Origin: Durusdinium trenchii
Lineage: Eukaryota > Sar > Dinophyceae > Suessiales > Symbiodiniaceae
Assembly (NCBI GenBank): GCA_963970005.1
Contig: CAXAMN010001225.1
Location: 1,034,372-1,098,371 of the forward strand
DNA: 64,000 nt
Reading direction: 5' to 3'
Shown: positions 59,690-64,000 of the stretch, one piece after another
Numbering within the stretch: position 1 is the stretch's first letter
Layout: every line of letters begins with the position of its first letter
The notes under the pieces: model-generated
What the model saw: only the letters and a program-made list of their open reading frames with translations
What the model was told of the DNA's origin: nothing
Database searches by the model: none
Position numbers and translations under genes: made by a program

Positions 59690-60900
59690 CCTTTGCAAGC
59701 CATCGTTTTTTCCAAGAAATCTTCATAGCCCTCCTTCAAGGGCACGTTCCAGGGGGTGGGCCGCAGCCATCGCCAGTTCCCGCAACTCCCAGCGGGACGA
59801 GCTGCGCGTGCTCAAAAGATGCCCAGGGCACCGCAACAGCCTGGCAATCGGGTCCAAAGCCCTTCTCAACCAGCAAGCCCCCCAAAACACCCACGAAAAG
59901 AAAGGAAGGCTTGGGTCACTCGGTGTGCGGAAAAAAACCTTTGCAAACCCAGTGGAAGGAGAAGGAATTGGATTGAGATTTTTATGCCATATTCCTTTTT
60001 GTGTGCTTCTCCCGCATGAAGAATTCATGCGTAAGCGATCTGCCTTGTTGGGGTCCGCCGTCGACCAGGCTCGGATCCCTTTGGCCAGGCGATATGGGTC
60101 ACGCTCCTCGTAGTCAGCGCCAACCTGAGGAGGCAACACTTCGCTGGATCGGCTGAGCCGAACCAGCTGAGCTGCGCAAGGTCATGTCTTCAGCCAAGGA
60201 GCCGCCTCGATGGAACCCTTCACCTTGGGTGCGCTGGTCTTGTGGCTCTTCACCTCAAGAAGAATCGCTGATCCGCATGCCCAGCCAAGGGAGAATTCTC
60301 TTACCCAACCCTGAAGAAATGTCTGCTCTCCCACCAACGGGCCTCGAGTGAGGATCTCAAGATATTTGCAGCACGGGGCTTCATGAGAGATACATGTGTT
60401 CCTCCAATATCTCGTACAAAGCACCGTCCAAAAGCTTATGCGATTATCTCCAGGCCAATGGTCAGCGCCAACGGTTTCACCTTTTTGAAATCTGCTGTGG
60501 CCTGAGATGTAAGGGTGGATTTTTGACTGGAGTCTCAGGATGTTGAGGCCCAGAAAGACTCTTTTTGCTCTCTTGAGCGTTCTTGCAAATGTTGGCAATG
60601 CTGTCGGAAACCAGATGACAACCCGCTAGGTGATCTTCTGGTATGCTAAAGGGTGTCGCACACCAACCAACGGCTTGTAGCGGCCTCTCTTCAATCAAGC
60701 TCCCCTTTTTCATATCCTACTTGAAGACCGTGTCACGCTCAGACCATCCATTTAGCACCCCCAATCTGAGTTCCCAACTGCTGCGGCCATGGCCGCGAAG
60801 TGGTCGCTGCCCTCAGCGGGTCTCTCGACGCGGCTCGGCCCGGTGGAGCTCATGGAGCTCTGCAAGGCTTGCTCCAGTCCTTCAGGCCCCACATGACATG
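59690..60900 (-). CDS. Coding-like exons upstream of the helicase (possible N-terminus)
   Basis: Three minus-strand frames look coding. At about 60900-60775: GLEQALQSSMSSTGPSRVER then PAEGSDHFAAMAAAVGNSDW. At about 60127-60015, after CCTCAG: VGADYEERDPYRLAKGIRAW then STADPNKADRL. At about 59800-59700: RPTPWNVPLKEGYEDFLEKT. No domain recognised and no join proven. Position suggests the helicase N-terminal extension. Confidence 0.4.
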
Positions 60901-61854
60901 GGCACGCAGGAGGGATGATTTGGGAGATGGCTGGTGATGGAGATGGCTTAAGGCTTGGGAAGTGGTCACCGGTCGGCTCAAATCCCATCGCCTTCTTGTG
61001 GGTTAGAAACCTTGAACTGGTTCGTTTGCTTAAACTGAACTGGGGCGCATGGTTAGTTGCACATACTGGCACGCAGAACAAGCAGTGCCAGAGGCTCAGG
61101 GTTTGCAAATCAAAGCGCCCAGTGTCCAATCCAAACAGCGAACTCCGAGCAAGAAAATCCATCATTTATCCGGTCATGGGAGGTCGTTTGGTCGAATTTC
61201 TCATTACAACATTGAACTAGGGGGTTGGGTCGTCTGAAACAACAAAATATGTGACGTCGGCCTCCCACCAATCGAGCATGGGTTCGAAGGTGATCGTTTT
61301 GGAGCGCTTCAGGCACCGGGAAGAAGCCGATGATGACCAGGGTGGACTCAAACCAGCGAACCGTCGTGGAAAGCTGAAAAACAACAGCGTTTGAGAAAAG
61401 TTGTTCGAACCTACCCCTTTCCCAAATATTCCTCAAATTCCAGAATTCGAACAACTCCTTTGAGTCAACCAGGCCGCTCCAAAATTGGAATTGCCGAAGT
61501 GGGCCGAAAATCTCGAATATCAACCCTTTTTTCGAAAATCCTTTCTTGCTCGAAATCTGAGGCCTCGAAAGACTGAGACTTCGAAACGATCACTTCTAAA
61601 ACAAAATTTGTCTTCGACTGATTTCAATGGTTTTGAGGATGGCTTTGAGGATGCAGGAGATTGAAAATGGTAGGTGGAACCGCTGGTGAGCCCGGATTTG
61701 GTGGTAGCTATAGCACTTACTTTCCATAATGATGCTTCCCTTATTTCACGAAAGGGTTAGGTCGTAATTGTGAGGTGACGTCGGGCGGATTCATGTCCGG
61801 TCTCTTCATTGGAGGTCCAATTGGCATGTGGCGACAAGCCACCGATTCGGTGGA

Positions 61855-61985
61855 GATCAGCATTGAACACATCGACTCGCCCCCGACGTCCGCGAAACCG
61901 AAAGCCGCTCATCGGTCCGGAAGTGTCACCGTGCGCCTTGGCCTTGGGCGCCTCGGGCGGCCCAAATCTGGGTGTCCAGAAACTG
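61855..61985 (-). CDS. Coding-like exon with RFRGRRGR (unassigned)
   Basis: A frame reads TPRFGPPEAPKAKAHGDTSG then PMSGFRFRGRRGRVD. The basic FRFRGRRGR stretch recalls RNA-binding tails. Could belong to the helicase N-terminus or a separate gene. Confidence 0.45.
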
Positions 61986-62244
61986 ACATGCTTATGGTTC
62001 TACGATGTTCTACACTATGCAGGAGTGTGTGATCACTAAACTCTTGGGCAAAGTGTTACATACCGTTACATCCTCAGGAGCATAAAAGGTTTAGCTATGG
62101 TTTAAATCTTACGATCAGGTCGACAGGATTCTTCCCCATGTCAGGCGGCTATGAAGCACAGATATTGGAAGTAGCACCACTCGGTGAAATGAAGCTCCTC
62201 ACCCCCTCCCTCCCTAATGAAATGACATACGCTGTGCACCGCCC

Positions 62245-62372
62245 TCGTGTCATTCAACCGAAAAGCTGGGGTGAACTTCCGCCTCTTCGCTGGGTTCTCC
62301 TCGCTCTGCTGGGATGACACCGGAGCGCTTGAGGGCACACTGGCAGGCGCGCTGGCAGGCTTTCCTGCTGGG
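62245..62372 (-). CDS. Coding-like Ser/Ala/Pro-rich exon with basic NLS-like stretch
   Basis: After CACCCAGCAG the frame reads KPASAPASVPSSAPVSSQQS then EENPAKRRKFTPAFRLND. PAKRRKF resembles a nuclear localisation signal. Could begin the helicase N-terminus. Confidence 0.5.
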
Positions 62373-62425
62373 TGAAGTGGACAAGTGCCGCACCACAGGA
62401 ACTAAATGAGCATGCCTGCAGATAG

Positions 62426-62496
62426 TTACTAGTAACAAGGACGCTACGAGGCATCGCAAGTAGGTTGGAAGCCACCGCTACTAGTAACAAGGACGC
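62426..62496. repeat. CTAGTAG-family repeat, opposite orientation
   Basis: Two copies of TACTAGTAACAAGGACGC-type words separated by about 45 bp. Confidence 0.8.
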
Positions 62497-62624
62497 GCTT
62501 AAGCCAAACCGAAAACAGGCGATCTGCTGCCCCCCCCTCAAACATTGGATGCATCACAAAGCTGATCCGAATAGTCGTTTGCGGAAGCGTCTCTAGGGGG
62601 GAATCGAGGAAACAAATTATACAA

Positions 62625-62790
62625 GCATAGACCCCAAACAGCTTCAAAACGATTCGTTTAGGCCAATATCAGTCAAAAATCGATTGTTTGGTACGCCCTA
62701 CTTTCACCCAAGAGCAAACTGCTTCCAAATTCTATTTACTGTATTCGGCATTGGCATCGCTATTTGTTCGGCCACACTCCTCTCCAGTAA
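62625..62790. repeat. Dispersed repeat, copy 2, leading into satellite
   Basis: Same order of words as copy 1 at 58.56 kb (AGACCCCAAACAGCTTCAAA, TTGGTACGCCCTACTTTC, GTTCGGCCACACTCCTCTCC), followed directly by satellite units. Confidence 0.88.
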
Positions 62791-62799
62791 GCAATGCCA

Positions 62800-62925
62800 C
62801 AGAGACCAGCCACAGAGTTCAGGGGCGCGGCCAAGACAAGGACAAGAAGAGGACAAGGCCCAGCCACAGAGCCCAGCACAGAGGACAAGACGAGGACAAG
62901 AGCCAAGCAAGCCGTCCATAGCACA
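62800..62925. repeat. Satellite block
   Basis: CACAGAGTTCAGGGGCGCGG and CCAAGACAAGGACAAG words as in the blocks at 58.9 and 63.4 kb. Confidence 0.88.
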
Positions 62926-63132
62926 CGAACGCGCGCGCCCTGCTCTCTTTCTCTCTCTCTCTCTCTCTCTCATTCTCTTTAAGTGCTTCTTTCTCTGTCT
63001 TTCTCTCTGCGCAGCGCTCTGACCGCGCCTTTCTGGAGCGTGAGCGTGCCGTCCATAGCACACAAGCGTGCGCGCGCTCGCCCTGCTCTCTTTCTTTCTT
63101 TCTTTCTTTCTTTCTGTCTGTCTGTCTGTCTG

Positions 63133-63179
<47 letters not shown>

Positions 63180-63189
63180 NNNNNNNNNN

Positions 63190-63236
<47 letters not shown>

Positions 63237-63249
63237 CTCTCTCTTTCCT

Positions 63250-63293
<44 letters not shown>

Positions 63294-63370
63294 TAAGTTT
63301 TTCTTTCTATATCTTTCTCTGTCTTTCTCTCTGTAGAGCGCGCTCTGAGCGCGCCTTTCTGGAGCGTATG
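62925..63370. repeat. TC / TTTC simple repeats with flanking duplication
   Basis: CTCTCT and TTTC runs, with a motif around GCGCTCTGACCGCGCCTTTC plus TGGAGCGTG appearing at about 63013 and again near 63338. Confidence 0.9.
63180..63189. other. Assembly gap, 10 N
   Basis: Ten Ns inside a TTTC tract. The true repeat length is unknown. Confidence 0.99.
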
Positions 63371-63374
63371 TCAG

Positions 63375-64000
63375 AGCGTGCGCCACAGAGGTGCAGCACA
63401 GAGCCCAGCCACACAGCCCAGCCACAGGGTTGACAGGGTTCAGGGGCGCGGCCAAGAGGAGGACAAGAGGAGAACAAGGCCTGGACACAGAGCCCAGCCA
63501 CACAGCCCAGCCACAGAGTTGACAGAGTTAAGGGGCACGGGTAAGAGGAGGACAAGGCCCAGCCACAGAGCCCAGCCACAGAGTTGACAGAGTTCAGGGG
63601 CGCGGCCAAGAGGAAGACAAAAGGAGGACAAGGCCCAGCCACAGAGCCCAGCCACAAAATTGACAGAGTTCAGGGGCGCGGCCAAGAGGAAGACAAGAGT
63701 TGGACAAGGCCCAGCCACAGAGCCCAGCCACAGAGTTGACAGAGTTCAGGGGCGCGGCCAAGAGGAGGACCCCAGCCACAGAGCCCAGCCCCAGAGTTGA
63801 CAGAGTTCAGGGGCGCGGCCAAGAGGAAGACAAGAGAAGGACAAGGCCCAGCCACAGAGCCCAGCCACAGAGTTGACAGAGTTCAGGGGCGCGGCCAAGA
63901 GGAGGACAAGAGGAGGACCCCAGCCACAGAGCCCAGCCACAGAGTTGACAGAGTTCAGGGGCGCGGCCAAGAGGAGGACAAGAGGAGGACAAGGCCCAGC
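63375..64000. repeat. Satellite array, about 60-76 bp units
   Basis: At least eight units containing CAGAGCCCAGCCACAGAGTT then GACAGAGTTCAGGGGCGCGG and CCAAGAGGAGGACAAG. Units differ mainly by presence or absence of AAGACAAG/AGGACAAG segments. Runs off the right edge. Confidence 0.95.

Noticed and set aside
60182..60598. 138-codon minus-strand frame
   Set aside because: No recognisable motif and composition similar to non-coding flanks; not supported.
63068..63503. Long frames of Lys/Glu/Arg or Phe/Leu/Ser repeats across the TTTC tract
   Set aside because: They are translations of simple repeats and run through the N gap.

Overview
The window looks like nuclear DNA of a dinoflagellate (core, Symbiodiniaceae-like; the genus cannot be fixed from sequence alone). 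The reasons are: genes cut into many 27-150 nt exons; introns whose 5' ends are mostly GC or GA rather than GT, while reading frame and protein family stay intact across the joins; every recognisable exon on the minus strand (one-way gene arrangement); and the gene families seen, namely a calcium-dependent protein kinase, a voltage-gated cyclic-nucleotide-domain channel and a DDX5/DBP2-type helicase. No long continuous open frame represents a real gene here; the coding content lies in short spliced exons that I joined by hand. No prokaryotic features, tRNA or rRNA were found.

Layout, in the direction of transcription (right to left). 64.0-58.4 kb: satellite and simple repeats, a 10-N gap, and several coding-like low-complexity exons (62.3, 61.9, 60.8, 60.1, 59.8 kb) that may be the N-terminus of the helicase or a separate gene. 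58.4-54.6 kb: eight helicase exons carrying motifs Q, I, Ia, Ib, II and III. 54.6-33.9 kb: one helicase intron of about 20.7 kb that contains a whole calcium-dependent protein kinase gene (low-complexity N-terminus 54.1-48.8 kb, kinase domain 48.0-43.2 kb, junction and EF hands 43.0-38.0 kb) and a few unassigned exons at 37-35.7 kb. 33.9-31.7 kb: six helicase exons (linker and motifs IV and V). 31.7-4.4 kb: a second helicase intron of about 27.3 kb that contains a C-terminal exon of an unknown gene (27.9 kb), a coiled-coil gene (27-26.3 kb), and a voltage-gated channel gene (about 22.9-6.4 kb; S1 to cyclic-nucleotide-binding domain). 4.4-3.7 kb: the last two helicase exons (motif VI, C-terminus, stop). 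3.3-1.2 kb: the start of a topoisomerase III gene running off the left end.

The main result is this interleaving: sixteen helicase exons spread over 54.7 kb join in frame through every junction with no motif missing and none duplicated, yet two of the introns hold other genes on the same strand. Either the genes are truly nested or the assembly has inserted loci into introns; long-read and transcript data would decide. Other points of interest are a channel pore without the GYG filter, a kinase with DVG in place of DFG, direct-repeat-flanked introns with GA donors, a dispersed CTAGTAG repeat family, and a composite repeat plus satellite present at two loci near the right end.
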